This document shows positions 8,376 through 17,563 of a stretch of DNA of 64,000 bases, piece by piece (position 1 is the first letter of the stretch; each line of letters opens with the position of its first letter). Location: assembly GCA_016292635.1 (NCBI GenBank), contig JAEDIC010000001.1, positions 62,001 through 126,000 on the forward strand, given 5' to 3'. This stretch comes from Clostridia bacterium (GTDB lineage Bacteria; Bacillota; Clostridia; Christensenellales; CAG-138). The notes under the pieces are model-generated. The model was not told the DNA's origin and made no database searches. It worked only from the letters and a program-made list of their open reading frames with translations. The position numbers and the translations under genes were made by a program.

Positions 8376-9329
8376 CTATTTATCCGCGCAGAAGCAGGAT
8401 ACGAAGTGTCCCGGCGTTATCTCCCGCAGCTCCGGTGCACCGCTGCGGCACTGTTCAGACGCATATTTGCAGCGGCCCGCAAAGCGGCACTCGTCCTTGG
8501 GATTGATGGGAGATTTTATCTCGCCCTGCAGTATTTCCCTCTGGCGGTCGCGGCTGCTGAGCTTTGGAATGGGTATAGCCTCCAGCAGCGCCCGGGTATA
8601 GGGATGCAGCGGATTTTTGAACAGCTCGTTCTTGGGCGCCTTTTCCACCATTTTGCCCAGGTACATTACCATGATATCGTCGGAGATATGCTTTACCACG
8701 CTCAGGTTGTGGGATATGAACATATAGGTAAAACCCCTCTCCTTTTGCAGATCCTGCATAAGGTTCAGTATCTGCGCCTGAATGGATACATCCAGCGCGG
8801 ACACCGGCTCGTCGCATACGATAAACTTGGGAGAAACCGAAAGCGCCCTGGCGATACCTATACGCTGGCGGCGGCCGCCGTCCAGCTCGTGGGGGTAAGA
8901 GTTTATCAGCCTCTCCGCAAGGCCAACGGTATCCATCAGCTCCCTTATCTTTTTATCCATCTCAGCCCCCTTGCATATTTTGTTTACTATAAGGGGCTCG
9001 GCGATGAGCTCGCCTATGCTCATACGAGGATTGATGGATTCATAGGGATCCTGAAAGATTATCTGCATGCTTTTGCGCATAGCTCTCATCTCGGCCTTGG
9101 AATACTTGAGGATATCCTCGCCCTCAAACAGCACTTCGCCCTCTGTGCTTTTCAGCAGCCGAAGTATAACTCTGCCAAGAGTGGATTTGCCGCAGCCGGA
9201 TTCACCCACAACGCCCAGCGTTTTTCCCTCCTCTATTGAAAAGGAAACGTCATCCACCGCGTGAAGCAGGCCGTGGGGCGTATTAAAGTATTTTTTTAAT
9301 CCTTTTACTTCCAGAATGTTGTCTGCCAT
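8376..9329 (-). CDS. oppF: oligopeptide ABC transporter ATPase (OppF/DppF)
   Basis: Nucleotide-binding subunit of the peptide importer, about 317 residues. Walker A is GESGCGKSTLG, the Q-loop is IIFQDPYESINPR, the signature is altered (DGGRRQRIGIARAL, where LSGGQ is usual), and Walker B is FIVCDEPVSALD, followed by H-loop ISHNL. The C-terminal oligo_HPY region includes HPYTRALLEAIP and the cysteine cluster CRFAGRCKYASEQC that typically ligates an Fe-S cluster. ATG at 9329 is chosen because GGAGG lies 9 bases upstream; an upstream in-frame start would overlap oppD. It pairs with the neighbouring OppD to drive uptake. Confidence 0.95.
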   Translation of the reverse strand: MADNILEVKGLKKYFNTPHGLLHAVDDVSFSIEEGKTLGVVGESGCGKSTLGRVILRLLKSTEGEVLFEGEDILKYSKAEMRAMRKSMQIIFQDPYESINPRMSIGELIAEPLIVNKICKGAEMDKKIRELMDTVGLAERLINSYPHELDGGRRQRIGIARALSVSPKFIVCDEPVSALDVSIQAQILNLMQDLQKERGFTYMFISHNLSVVKHISDDIMVMYLGKMVEKAPKNELFKNPLHPYTRALLEAIPIPKLSSRDRQREILQGEIKSPINPKDECRFAGRCKYASEQCRSGAPELREITPGHFVSCFCADK

Positions 9330-9333
9330 GACG

Positions 9334-10320
9334 CTATTCCTCCTTCGCGGTAACCTTTGCCATGTGGCACTGCACATAGTGGCCGGGGCCTACTTCCACA
9401 TTGGCAGGCTGTTCCTCCCGGCATCTGTCTGTGGCGTATGGGCAACGGGGATGGAATTTGCATCCCCGGGGCAGGTTTACGGGGTCAGGCATAAGGCCGT
9501 TTATGGGAGTAAGCCTTTCCTGCTCATCCTCAAGGTTTGGCACAGAGTCAAACAGGCCAACGGTGTACGGATGCTGCCTTGCGCCGTATATGTCCTCCAC
9601 GGAACCTGATTCCACTATCTCGCCGGCGTACATTATGGCCACCTTGCTGCACATTTCCACTACTATTCCCAAATCGTGGGTAATGAGTATCATAGATGTG
9701 TTGCGCTCACGCTTAAGCTTCTCGATCATGTGGAGTATCTGCGCCTGAATGGTCACATCCAGCGCAGTGGTGGGCTCGTCCGCTATCAACAGCGCAGGGT
9801 TGCAGGCCAGCGCTATGGCGATAACGATACGCTGTTTCATTCCGCCGGAAAACTGATGGGGATATTCATCCTTGCGGGAAGCGGGAAGGCCCACGCTTTC
9901 CATTATTTCGTCCACCGTTTTCTCCGTTTCCTCTTTGCTTTGGCTGCGGTGAAGGTTGATTACCTCGGCTATCTGATCCCCCACACGCTGGAGGGGATTG
10001 AGCGCCGTCATGGGATCCTGGAATATCATGGCTATCTGGCTGCCGCGTATCTCAAACATATCCTTTTCAGGCAGTTCCAGCAGGTTTTGTCCGTTAAATA
10101 TTATCTCGCCGTTCAGTATCTCGCTGGTACGCTTAGGCAGCAGCCGCATGATGCCGAGGGCGGTTGTGGTTTTTCCCGCGCCGGTTTCGCCTACGAGGCC
10201 CAGGGTTTCTCCCTTTTCAAGGGAAAGATTTATGTGGTTTACAGCGCTTACCACGTCGTCATACGCGTGATAGCAGACCGACAGGTCCTTGATCTTGAGG
10301 AACTCTTTGTTGTTTTCCAT
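9334..10320 (-). CDS. oppD: oligopeptide ABC transporter ATPase (OppD/DppD)
   Basis: 328-residue ATPase partner of OppF. Motifs: Walker A GETGAGKTTTALG, Q-loop MIFQDPMTALNPL, signature HQFSGGMKQRIVIAIAL, Walker B LLIADEPTTALDVT, H-loop LITHDLG. The C-terminal peptide-transporter extension has HPYTVGLFDSVP and CKFHPRCPYATDRC. Start ATG with AGGAGG upstream. Its stop is 5 bases before the oppF start, so the two are translationally close. Acts at the cytoplasmic face of the OppB/OppC channel. Confidence 0.96.
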   Translation of the reverse strand: MENNKEFLKIKDLSVCYHAYDDVVSAVNHINLSLEKGETLGLVGETGAGKTTTALGIMRLLPKRTSEILNGEIIFNGQNLLELPEKDMFEIRGSQIAMIFQDPMTALNPLQRVGDQIAEVINLHRSQSKEETEKTVDEIMESVGLPASRKDEYPHQFSGGMKQRIVIAIALACNPALLIADEPTTALDVTIQAQILHMIEKLKRERNTSMILITHDLGIVVEMCSKVAIMYAGEIVESGSVEDIYGARQHPYTVGLFDSVPNLEDEQERLTPINGLMPDPVNLPRGCKFHPRCPYATDRCREEQPANVEVGPGHYVQCHMAKVTAKEE

Positions 10321-10332
10321 TATCTTTCCTCC

Positions 10333-11214
10333 TTACTTCAGCCTGGGGTCAAGCGCATCCCGCAGGCCGTCGCCCAGCAGATTCAGCGACAACACCGTTA
10401 TCATGATGCAAAGGCCCGGATAGATGACCTGAGACGGCATGTTTCTTATAACCTCCCTGCCCTCAGAAAGCATCTGGCCCCACTCGGGAAGGGGAGGCTC
10501 AATGCCAAGGCCCAGGAAGCTGAAGCCCGCCGCGGCGATTATTATCTCGCCCACGCCCAATGTGGCCTGAACGATCAGGGGACCTATGGCGTTGGGAATT
10601 ATGTGCTTGCAGATAATTCGGAAATCTCCCGTGCCCACCGCCCTGGCGGATTCAATATACTCCTTGCTGCGTATGGACAGCACCGAGGAGCGTATTACCC
10701 GGGCATATATGGGTACATAGGATACGGCAACCGCTATCATCAGGTTTATAATGCTGGAGCCCAGAGCCGCGATAACAGCTATCGCAAGCAGCACAGAAGG
10801 CAATCCAAGGAATACGTCCATTATGCGCATGATGATATTATCCAGCTTTCCCCCATAGAATCCTGCCACGGCGCCAATAAGTCCACCCACCGCAAGAGCG
10901 GAAAGGGCCGTAGCTATGCCTATGGTAATGGATATGCGTCCGCCATATATAAGTCTTGCCAGGGTATCCCGTCCGTAGTTATCTGTGCCAAGGAGATGCT
11001 CCGGGCTGGGGCCCTGCAGCTTTATAGAGATATTCTGCTGAATTACTTTTGCGTCATAGTCTATATACAGCGGCGCTGAAAAGCATACGAGCACGATCAG
11101 ACAGAACACAGCCAAGCCTACCATGGCCTGCTTGTTCTTCCTCAAACGCAGCCATACTTCCTGCGCCTGACTTCTTTTCTTGGTTCCGCCCGCAGCGGCA
11201 GTTTTATTTGTCAT
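10333..11214 (-). CDS. oppC: oligopeptide ABC transporter permease (OppC/DppC)
   Basis: 293-residue membrane subunit. It has the N-terminal OppC leader followed by a first membrane helix (AMVGLAVFCLIVLVCFSAPL), the periplasmic HLLGTDNYGRDTLARLIYGG signature and the ATPase-contact loop ESARAVGTGDFRIICKHIIP. The C-terminus GDGLRDALDPRLK is typical of the family. Length is normal. It starts 15 bases after oppB ends with a GGGGGAGG site. Forms the translocation channel with OppB. Confidence 0.96.
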   Translation of the reverse strand: MTNKTAAAGGTKKRSQAQEVWLRLRKNKQAMVGLAVFCLIVLVCFSAPLYIDYDAKVIQQNISIKLQGPSPEHLLGTDNYGRDTLARLIYGGRISITIGIATALSALAVGGLIGAVAGFYGGKLDNIIMRIMDVFLGLPSVLLAIAVIAALGSSIINLMIAVAVSYVPIYARVIRSSVLSIRSKEYIESARAVGTGDFRIICKHIIPNAIGPLIVQATLGVGEIIIAAAGFSFLGLGIEPPLPEWGQMLSEGREVIRNMPSQVIYPGLCIMITVLSLNLLGDGLRDALDPRLK

Positions 11215-11229
11215 AGCCTACCTCCCCCC

Positions 11230-12147
11230 TCAGTCACGAATCCGCGGATCAACATAGGTATATAGGATATCGACAATTAAGTTGACCAGGCTGAATGCCA
11301 GCGCTATAACGATAACAGACGCCAGGACAACGGGATTATCTTTTTGCCGTATTGCCGTAATGATCTGGGTACCCATGCCCGGCAGGCCGAAAACGGTTTC
11401 CGTTACAACGGCGCCGCCAAGACTGGCGCCAAAGGCATTGCCTACCACGGTGATAACGGGTATTATGGCATTTTTCAGCGCGTGCTTGAAAATAACCCGC
11501 TTTTCCGCAGCGCCCTTTGCCCGGGCAGTACGGATAAAGTCCTGCCGCACCACCTCCAGCATACTGGAACGAGTCATGCGCATAATTGTGGCACAGTTTA
11601 TGAATCCCAGCGTAACGGATGGAAGTATGAGCCACTTCAGCCCTTCATATCCGCTGGATGGCAGCCAGCCCAGGTTAAGCGAAAACAGCAGCATAAGCAG
11701 CATACCCAGCCAAAATGCGGGAATAGACGCCATCAGCAAAGCAAACACCACCGAAAACGCATCGATGACAGAATACTGCTTTACCGCTGACAGAATACCC
11801 ACCGGCACACCTATCAACACCGCTATAAGCATAGTAAAGGTGGTGAGCTGCAGCGTCAGCGGGAATCTTAGCTTGATAATATCCCATACCGGCATACGAA
11901 GCTGATATGAATCGCCAAAGTCGCCCTGAACGGCGCCCTTTATGTAGTTAAAAAGCTGCTGGTGATATGGAAGATCAAGGCCCAGCTCATGTCTCAGGGC
12001 TTCTACCTGCTCTTCCGGCGCGCGATCGCCCAGTATCAGCTTGGCGGGATCTCCAGGAGAAAAATACATGATGGTGAATACGACAAAAACGATGCCGATC
12101 AGCACCGGTATAAGATACACCAGGCGTTTTGAAACATATTTCAGCAA
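11230..12147 (-). CDS. oppB: oligopeptide ABC transporter permease (OppB/DppB)
   Basis: 305-residue membrane subunit with the usual N-terminal helix (RLVYLIPVLIGIVFVVFTIM), the FSPGDPAKLILGDRAPEEQ motif, the EAA-loop equivalent RTARAKGAAEKRVIFKHALK, and the C-terminal LVDILYTYVDPRIRD. TTG start at 12147 with GGAGG six bases upstream. A strong hairpin lies between this gene and oppA, which probably lowers permease expression relative to the binding protein. Confidence 0.95.
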   Translation of the reverse strand: MLKYVSKRLVYLIPVLIGIVFVVFTIMYFSPGDPAKLILGDRAPEEQVEALRHELGLDLPYHQQLFNYIKGAVQGDFGDSYQLRMPVWDIIKLRFPLTLQLTTFTMLIAVLIGVPVGILSAVKQYSVIDAFSVVFALLMASIPAFWLGMLLMLLFSLNLGWLPSSGYEGLKWLILPSVTLGFINCATIMRMTRSSMLEVVRQDFIRTARAKGAAEKRVIFKHALKNAIIPVITVVGNAFGASLGGAVVTETVFGLPGMGTQIITAIRQKDNPVVLASVIVIALAFSLVNLIVDILYTYVDPRIRD

Positions 12148-12227
12148 GTTCAGCCCTCCTTTTTTCGCAGTTGCTTCAAATTATTTTGCCTCTGCCGGTA
12201 AAACCGCATTTTTTTATAAAAAGGCAT

Positions 12228-12255
12228 GAAGGAGCGCCGGATACGGCACTCCTTC
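12228..12255 (-). promoter_or_regulatory. intercistronic stem-loop after oppA
   Basis: A 12-bp stem (GAAGGAGTGCCG with CGGCGCTCCTTC, one G-T wobble) with a 4-nt loop just after the oppA stop on the minus strand, followed by ATGCCTTTTT. It may act as a partial terminator or mRNA stabiliser giving more OppA than OppBCDF. Confidence 0.65.
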
Positions 12256-12269
12256 ACGAAGATAAATTC

Positions 12270-13796
12270 TTACTGGTTCAAAGTCCAGGTTGCTACGGGG
12301 AAATAGCAGTTATCAACAATCTTAATGCCGTCGATATTCTTGTTCGCTCCCACAATCTCATTGGGGAAGAGCAGGCATATAATAGGAAGATCCTCGTGGC
12401 CCAGCTCTACGATCTGATTGTACAGCTTTACGCGTTCCTCAGTATCGAGGGTCTGGCTGGCTTTCTCAATCATCTCATCCATTACGGGGTTGCTGTAAAC
12501 ACGGTCATAGTTAAATCCGCCATCGGTGTGATAGAGGTATGTGACCATGTTATTTGTATCGGCCCAGTTAAGGGTGCCCAGGGCAATTTCAAAATTGCTC
12601 TTGTTAAGGTTATCGCTCCAGGTAGCCTTTTCCAGCTGCTCCACGGATACTTCGATACCGATCTGCGCCAGCTGGTTCTGCATTATCTGAGCAACCTTCA
12701 TGGAAATGGCGTTGTTGCTGTTTACCATAAGGCTGCAGGAGAAACCATCAGGATATCCCGCCTCTGCCAGCTTGGCCTTTGCCGCTTCCACATCATACTC
12801 GTTGAAGGGGATGTTCTCGTTGTAGCCAAGGTGCAGGCTGTTCAAGGGAGCGTTGGCAATTGCGCCGATGCCATTGAGGGCGCCGTCCAGCAGATCCTGC
12901 TTGTTGATGGCGTAATTTACAGCCTGACGAACTTCCTTGATATTCCAGGGAGCGTTATTCTTATTAAAGCAGACATAGTGAATGGTATAGCTGGGAGCCT
13001 GATAAAGCGCAAGGTCTTCATCGCTCTCAATAGTCTCAATATCGTTTACGGTCAGCGCGGGGATAAAGTCCACCTCTCCATTCTGCAGGGAAATAACCGC
13101 AGTGTTGGTGTCGGGCTGAATCTTAAAGTTGATCTCCTTGATATCCGGCTCCGCGCCATAGTACTTATCATTATAGACAAACTTGAAGGCCTGTCCGGGA
13201 ACATAATCGCCCTCCAGCTTGTAGGGACCGGTTCCAACGGGCTTGTACATAAAGTCATCGCCCGCTGTAATGGCTTCCTCACAGCAGATGCCGAAATAAA
13301 TACCGCCGATCATGGTCAGGAAGTCCGCAAAGGGATAGTTAAGATGGGCAACAAAAGTATGCTCATCGGTAGCTTCTACGGACTTAATGGAAACCGCATA
13401 GTAGGAAGTATAGGGCTCAGTCATGACCCTTTCAAATGTATAAACCACATCATCCGCGGTCAGCTGTTTGCCATTATGGAAATATACATCCTCGCGCAGT
13501 TTAAAAGTATAGGTCAGGCCATCTTCGCTGATCTCCCAGCTTTCGGCAATATCAGGCTTGATCTCGGCGGAATTGCCACCGCTGCTGTCTACCAGCATGC
13601 TGAACAGCTGTGTTTCCACCATAAGAGAATGACCGTCTACCGTGGTAGCGGGATCCAAACTCGCGGGAGAAGACAGCAGAGAGAAAGTAACGGACTTGGC
13701 GCCGCTGCTTTCAACCGCCTCTTTGCCTGCGCTGCAGCCCGCAAACATGGAAACTACTGCGAGCAGGGACATTACAAGCGCAACTACTTTTTTCAT
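12270..13796 (-). CDS. oppA: peptide-binding lipoprotein (OppA/DppA, SBP family 5)
   Basis: About 508-residue extracellular receptor. A lipoprotein signal is present (MKKVVALVMSLLAVVSMFAG then Cys), followed by the family-5 features: DPATTVDGHSLMVETQLFSM, SWEISEDGLTYTFKLREDVY with FHNGKQLTADDVVYTFER, and VRQAVNYAINKQDLLDGAL. ATG at 13796 is preferred because GGAG lies 7 bases upstream; an upstream in-frame ATG overlaps that ribosome site. It sits between the M19 dipeptidase and the permease genes, consistent with uptake of short peptides. Peptide length preference is not evident. Confidence 0.95.
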   Translation of the reverse strand: MKKVVALVMSLLAVVSMFAGCSAGKEAVESSGAKSVTFSLLSSPASLDPATTVDGHSLMVETQLFSMLVDSSGGNSAEIKPDIAESWEISEDGLTYTFKLREDVYFHNGKQLTADDVVYTFERVMTEPYTSYYAVSIKSVEATDEHTFVAHLNYPFADFLTMIGGIYFGICCEEAITAGDDFMYKPVGTGPYKLEGDYVPGQAFKFVYNDKYYGAEPDIKEINFKIQPDTNTAVISLQNGEVDFIPALTVNDIETIESDEDLALYQAPSYTIHYVCFNKNNAPWNIKEVRQAVNYAINKQDLLDGALNGIGAIANAPLNSLHLGYNENIPFNEYDVEAAKAKLAEAGYPDGFSCSLMVNSNNAISMKVAQIMQNQLAQIGIEVSVEQLEKATWSDNLNKSNFEIALGTLNWADTNNMVTYLYHTDGGFNYDRVYSNPVMDEMIEKASQTLDTEERVKLYNQIVELGHEDLPIICLLFPNEIVGANKNIDGIKIVDNCYFPVATWTLNQ

Positions 13797-13864
13797 TTTC
13801 GTTCTCCTTTTCATTTAATTAATTTTTTTAATTCTTTATGATACAGGGCTTTTTCAGCCCGCGA

Positions 13865-14896
13865 TCAAACCAGTACTTCCCTGTATACGCGAAGGAAATT
13901 TTCCGCGTATATCTTCCGCAGCATTTCTTCCGTATACCCGTGCTTTATCAGGGCGTCGGTGAAATTCGGAATATCTTTGTGGCCCTCAACAAGGTCCACC
14001 ACCTTCTGTTCAAACCCGTTGACCGTGATATACGCGTCCGGAAGTATCATCTGCGCCACATCGAGGCCAAGGCCCACATGCTCAATTCCGGCAACCTTCA
14101 CAAGGTGGTCCAGGTGGGCTATCATCATTTCCCTGTTGGCATTATCCGCCCTGTCGCCCACCAGTACGCTGCATCCGTTGAGGCCTATAACGCCGCCGCT
14201 GTCCGCAATGCGGCGCAGCAGTTCATCGCTTATATTTCTCAGCGTGCCGTTCAGCGCGCGGCAGTTGCTGTGGCTGGCGATGACCGGCCCTTTTACTATA
14301 TCCAGCACATCCTCTGTTCCGGCGTCGTTCAGATGGGATACGTCTATAAGCATACCGAGCTCCTGCGCCCTTTCCGTAAAGGCCACGCCCAGCTCGGTAA
14401 GTCCGCCGCCTATGTTGTAACGGCCGCTGGTATATCTTGCTCCGTCACAGGCAAGGTTGCGCCTGGCATGAGCCAGCCCCAGACCCCTCACTCCAAATTT
14501 ATAAAAGAAATCCAGCAGCTCTATATTGCTGCCCAGAGGTTCAACGCCCTCAAAGGAAATCAGTATAGCCAGCCTGCCCTGCTCCCTGGCCTTTTCCAGC
14601 TCGGCGTAGGAGGTGCATATGTCAAACAGCCCGGGGGATTCCCGCTGCTCCGCCTGCAGCGCGGCAAGCTGCTCGCATGCCTGCTGCAGTGAGCTGCCGT
14701 TAATGCCGGTCTCATCCACATATACGGCATTTACCAAAACCTGAACTCCTCCCTGTTTCAGGTCGGGCATAAGTTCGCTTTCTATTATTTTTCTTTTGCC
14801 CTTTTGCCTTTCCTGCCGCAAAAACATGCCCAAATCATAATGTGCATCAACCACGGGAATTTTCATTTGGCCGTCTGGCTCTATCCTACTCTTCAC
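13865..14896 (-). CDS. membrane-dipeptidase-like M19 peptidase
   Basis: 343-residue zinc dipeptidase of the M19 (renal dipeptidase) family. Metal and active-site segments are visible: VVDAHYD (His19, Asp21), LISFEG with the bridging Glu, LIDVSHLND (His), VIASHSNCRAL (His) and the later HVGLGLD (Asp). No signal peptide, so it is cytoplasmic, as in many bacterial homologues. GTG start with GGAGG upstream. It is the first gene of the peptide operon and faces the XRE-cupin regulator, so it probably splits imported dipeptides; specificity is unknown. Confidence 0.9.
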   Translation of the reverse strand: MKSRIEPDGQMKIPVVDAHYDLGMFLRQERQKGKRKIIESELMPDLKQGGVQVLVNAVYVDETGINGSSLQQACEQLAALQAEQRESPGLFDICTSYAELEKAREQGRLAILISFEGVEPLGSNIELLDFFYKFGVRGLGLAHARRNLACDGARYTSGRYNIGGGLTELGVAFTERAQELGMLIDVSHLNDAGTEDVLDIVKGPVIASHSNCRALNGTLRNISDELLRRIADSGGVIGLNGCSVLVGDRADNANREMMIAHLDHLVKVAGIEHVGLGLDVAQMILPDAYITVNGFEQKVVDLVEGHKDIPNFTDALIKHGYTEEMLRKIYAENFLRVYREVLV

Positions 14897-14975
14897 TCAG
14901 TCCTCCAAATATTGCCGTCAGAAAATATACTGTATCCGATAAAATCTTTTGAAGCTGCTTCCATTCCGTAAAATG

Positions 14976-15005
14976 TTAACTCACAGTTAATTTGCTGTGA
15001 GTTAA
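14976..15005. promoter_or_regulatory. 30-bp palindrome, candidate operator of the peptide operon
   Basis: Perfect inverted repeat TTAACTCACAG - 8 nt - CTGTGAGTTAA between the divergent dipeptidase gene and the XRE-cupin gene, about 80 bases upstream of the former. The symmetry fits a dimeric helix-turn-helix regulator, and the only regulator next to it is the XRE-cupin protein. No T-tract follows on either side, so a terminator is unlikely. Confidence 0.6.
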
Positions 15006-15083
15006 TTATGCCCCTTGCTTTAATAATTGTCAATACGCTATTTAAGCTTGCAAGGTTTATTATTCGGCCCCATATTGCCCTTC

Positions 15084-15112
15084 TTGAAAAACATTTTCCC
15101 GTAACATATAAT
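15084..15112 (+). promoter_or_regulatory. promoter of the XRE-cupin regulator gene
   Basis: -35 TTGAAA, exactly 17-bp spacer, -10 TATAAT. It faces the regulator gene, whose ATG is about 60 bases downstream. The palindrome at 14976-15005 lies about 80 bases upstream of the -35. Confidence 0.65.
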
Positions 15113-15172
15113 TAGACATATACCATCAATTAACAAATACACACATCACAAAATCGAAGGAGTGTCCGGAGT

Positions 15173-15742
15173 ATGATAAACGGCGAATATCTAAAAGCTA
15201 TTCGAAAGGAGCGCGGTATAACGCTTGCCGTTTTAAGCAGAGAAACCGGCTGTACCGCAAGTTATTTAAGCCAAATCGAACGCAGGCTTAAAGAGCCGTC
15301 CCTTCCAATGCTCCGAAAGCTTTCCGAAACACTCAATATCCCAATGGTTTCCCTTCTGTCCTCCGTAAACGATAACCAGCAGCCATCAAAAAACAGCTTC
15401 TTTCAAGTGACCCTTGCCGGGCAGCGAAATGTAGTAATTCTACCGGAGCTCGAAACAAAAAGCGAGATTTTTACCCCCATAAACAGCAGCTGCTCCATGA
15501 AGGGCACCATATACACCACGCCTCCCGGGAAATACTCTTCGGAAGGAATGATAAGCCACACCTATGACGAATGTATTTTTGTATTAAGCGGGCAAACAAC
15601 GGTATTCATTGAAAGCGAAGCGGTTTCTCTAAAGGGCGGCGACAGCATATACATATACGCTGCCGCCAAACACAATTTCTATAATTGTGGCCAGGACGAC
15701 CTGGTAATCCTGGCCTTCAGCGATTCCCGCATCAGGCAGTGA
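15173..15742 (+). CDS. XRE-family regulator with C-terminal cupin sensor
   Basis: 189-residue two-domain transcriptional regulator. Residues ~1-62 are an XRE helix-turn-helix (LKAIRKERGITLAVLSRETG, YLSQIERRLKEPSLPMLRKL). Residues ~105-185 form a single-stranded beta-helix cupin (ISHTYDECIFVLSGQTTVFI then LKGGDSIYIYAAAKHNFYN), the ligand-sensing module. Proteins of this layout often control amino-acid or peptide catabolism. It is divergent from the dipeptidase/opp operon and is the obvious candidate to bind the palindrome between them. A hairpin terminator follows the gene. Confidence 0.88.
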   Translation: MINGEYLKAIRKERGITLAVLSRETGCTASYLSQIERRLKEPSLPMLRKLSETLNIPMVSLLSSVNDNQQPSKNSFFQVTLAGQRNVVILPELETKSEIFTPINSSCSMKGTIYTTPPGKYSSEGMISHTYDECIFVLSGQTTVFIESEAVSLKGGDSIYIYAAAKHNFYNCGQDDLVILAFSDSRIRQ

Positions 15743-15771
15743 CCGCCTTTACCCGTTCTTTCGCAGTTTTG

Positions 15772-15811
15772 CCTGCAGAATTGCCCTTTAGAGGTATTCC
15801 GCAGGTTTTTT
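15772..15811 (+). terminator. intrinsic terminator after the XRE-cupin gene
   Basis: CCTGC-A-GAAT pairs with ATTC-C-GCAGG (one internal mismatch), followed immediately by TTTTTT, 30 bases after the stop codon. Right orientation and position for the regulator gene. Confidence 0.7.
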
Positions 15812-15927
15812 CATGTCTTACATCCCGGTCGCCCGGCTTATGCAAAGGCGAATCACGGTATGGGAAGCGCCCTTTCCCACATCATGGAAAAGGTCATGGA
15901 GGAGCAAAATATTGACCCGCTTTGCGT

Positions 15928-17538
15928 TCATTCGTTTCCGTGTTTTCCCAGCGACGCCTCTATAAATCCCTTGAACAGCGGATGGGGCCTGTTGGGGCGG
16001 CTCTTAAATTCCGGATGATACTGTACCCCAACATAGAAGGGGTGATGGGGCAGCTCGATTGTCTCAACCAATGTGCCGTCGGGCGAAAGCCCGCTCAGCG
16101 TCATACCCGCCTCACAAAGGATTTCTCTGTAATAATTGTTGAATTCATACCGATGACGATGCCGCTCATGAACCAGATGCTCACCATAGCACCGCGCCAT
16201 CGTCGTCTGCCTCGCGATGACACATGGATAGCTTCCCAAGCGAAGCGTACCGCCTTTAGCGATCTCATCACTTTGGCCCGGCATATAATCGATTACCTTA
16301 TGTTCTCCGCACGGAGCAAACTCTCCGGAATTTGCATCGGCAATACCCGCAACATGGCGGGCATATTCAATGACGGCAATCTGCATGCCGAGACATATTC
16401 CAAAGTATGGAATATGATGTTCGCGGGCATATTGCGCAGCGATGATCATTCCCTCTATCCCGCGATGACCGAAGCCGCCGGGCACAATGATTCCGTCAAG
16501 GCCGGATAAGATCTCGTCTGTTGAACCTTCCTCAATGCCCTCGGAATCAATCCATCGAATATCTATTTTTGCGCCCAACGCATACCCCGCATGGCGCAAA
16601 GCCTCTGCAACGGAAAGATACGCATCATGGAGCTGCACATATTTTCCAACCAATCCAATCGTTACTGTTTTACTGCGGCTTTTGATTGCATCCACCATTG
16701 CCTGCCATTCTGCGAGATCCGGCTCCGGCGCGGACAGATGAAGCTCACGGCACACCACAGACGACAGGTTTGCTTTTTCCAAGTACAGAGGCGCTTCATA
16801 GAGAACAGGAAGGGTCAGATTCTCGATAACACAATCCGCCTTAACATTGCAGAAGTCGGCAATCTTGCGGAAGATGCTTTCATCGGTAATCGGCTCGTCA
16901 CAGCGCAGGACGATGATATCCGGAGCAATTCCCATGCCCTGCAATTCCTTTACGGAATGCTGGGTAGGCTTGGATTTATGCTCGCCCGATGCTTTCAGAT
17001 AAGGCACCAATGTGACATGGATATAGAGAACATTATCTTTTCCCACTTCATGTCCCACCTGACGGATCGCTTCCAAAAAAGGCTGGCTCTCTATATCTCC
17101 TATTGTGCCGCCGATTTCGGTAATCACCACGTCGGCTTCCGTTTTATCGGCAACGCGATAAATGAACCGCTTGATTTCATCGGTAATATGAGGAATCGTC
17201 TGCACTGTCGTACCAAGATAAGCGCCCTGACGTTCTTTCGAAATTACGTTGGAGTAGACCTTTCCCGTAGTAAGGTTAGAGTATTTGTTCAGATCTTCGT
17301 CAATAAACCGCTCATAGTGCCCCAAATCAAGATCCGTTTCCGCGCCATCTTCGGTTACATAAACCTCTCCATGCTGGTAAGGGCTCATAGTTCCCGGATC
17401 AACATTGATATACGGGTCAAGCTTTTGCGCCGCTACTTTGAATCCCCTCGACTTCAACAAGCGTCCCAAGGAGGCCGCAGTAATGCCCTTGCCTAGCCCT
17501 GAAACCACACCGCCGGTTACAAATATGAACTTTCCCAC
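15928..17538 (-). CDS. pyrG: CTP synthase
   Basis: 536-residue CTP synthase making CTP from UTP, ATP and glutamine in the cytoplasm. The synthetase domain (1-~270) begins KFIFVTGGVVSGLGKGITAA and contains the PYINVDPGTMSPYQHGEV motif. The class-I glutaminase domain (~290-530) shows GGFGHRGIEGMI, the nucleophile elbow FGICLGMQ (Cys) and the HPEFKSRP active-site His/Glu. GTG start with an AAGGAGG site. Expression is probably controlled in its leader: a promoter at 17620-17649 and a terminator/antiterminator switch at 17564-17611. The leader lacks the GGG start used by the reiterative-transcription pyrG switch of Bacillus. Confidence 0.97.
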   Translation of the reverse strand: MGKFIFVTGGVVSGLGKGITAASLGRLLKSRGFKVAAQKLDPYINVDPGTMSPYQHGEVYVTEDGAETDLDLGHYERFIDEDLNKYSNLTTGKVYSNVISKERQGAYLGTTVQTIPHITDEIKRFIYRVADKTEADVVITEIGGTIGDIESQPFLEAIRQVGHEVGKDNVLYIHVTLVPYLKASGEHKSKPTQHSVKELQGMGIAPDIIVLRCDEPITDESIFRKIADFCNVKADCVIENLTLPVLYEAPLYLEKANLSSVVCRELHLSAPEPDLAEWQAMVDAIKSRSKTVTIGLVGKYVQLHDAYLSVAEALRHAGYALGAKIDIRWIDSEGIEEGSTDEILSGLDGIIVPGGFGHRGIEGMIIAAQYAREHHIPYFGICLGMQIAVIEYARHVAGIADANSGEFAPCGEHKVIDYMPGQSDEIAKGGTLRLGSYPCVIARQTTMARCYGEHLVHERHRHRYEFNNYYREILCEAGMTLSGLSPDGTLVETIELPHHPFYVGVQYHPEFKSRPNRPHPLFKGFIEASLGKHGNE

Positions 17539-17563
17539 GTTTTTGCCTCCTTAAAATACAAAG

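Noticed and set aside
12129..13841. Long antisense open frame (about 570 codons) over oppA
   Set aside because: It mirrors the codon structure of oppA, has no ribosome site and no recognisable domains; a shadow frame.
15812..15927. Short plus-strand frame reading ALSHIMEKVMEEQNIDPL
   Set aside because: No start with ribosome site, no family recognised, and it runs into the convergent pyrG gene; kept only as possible debris.
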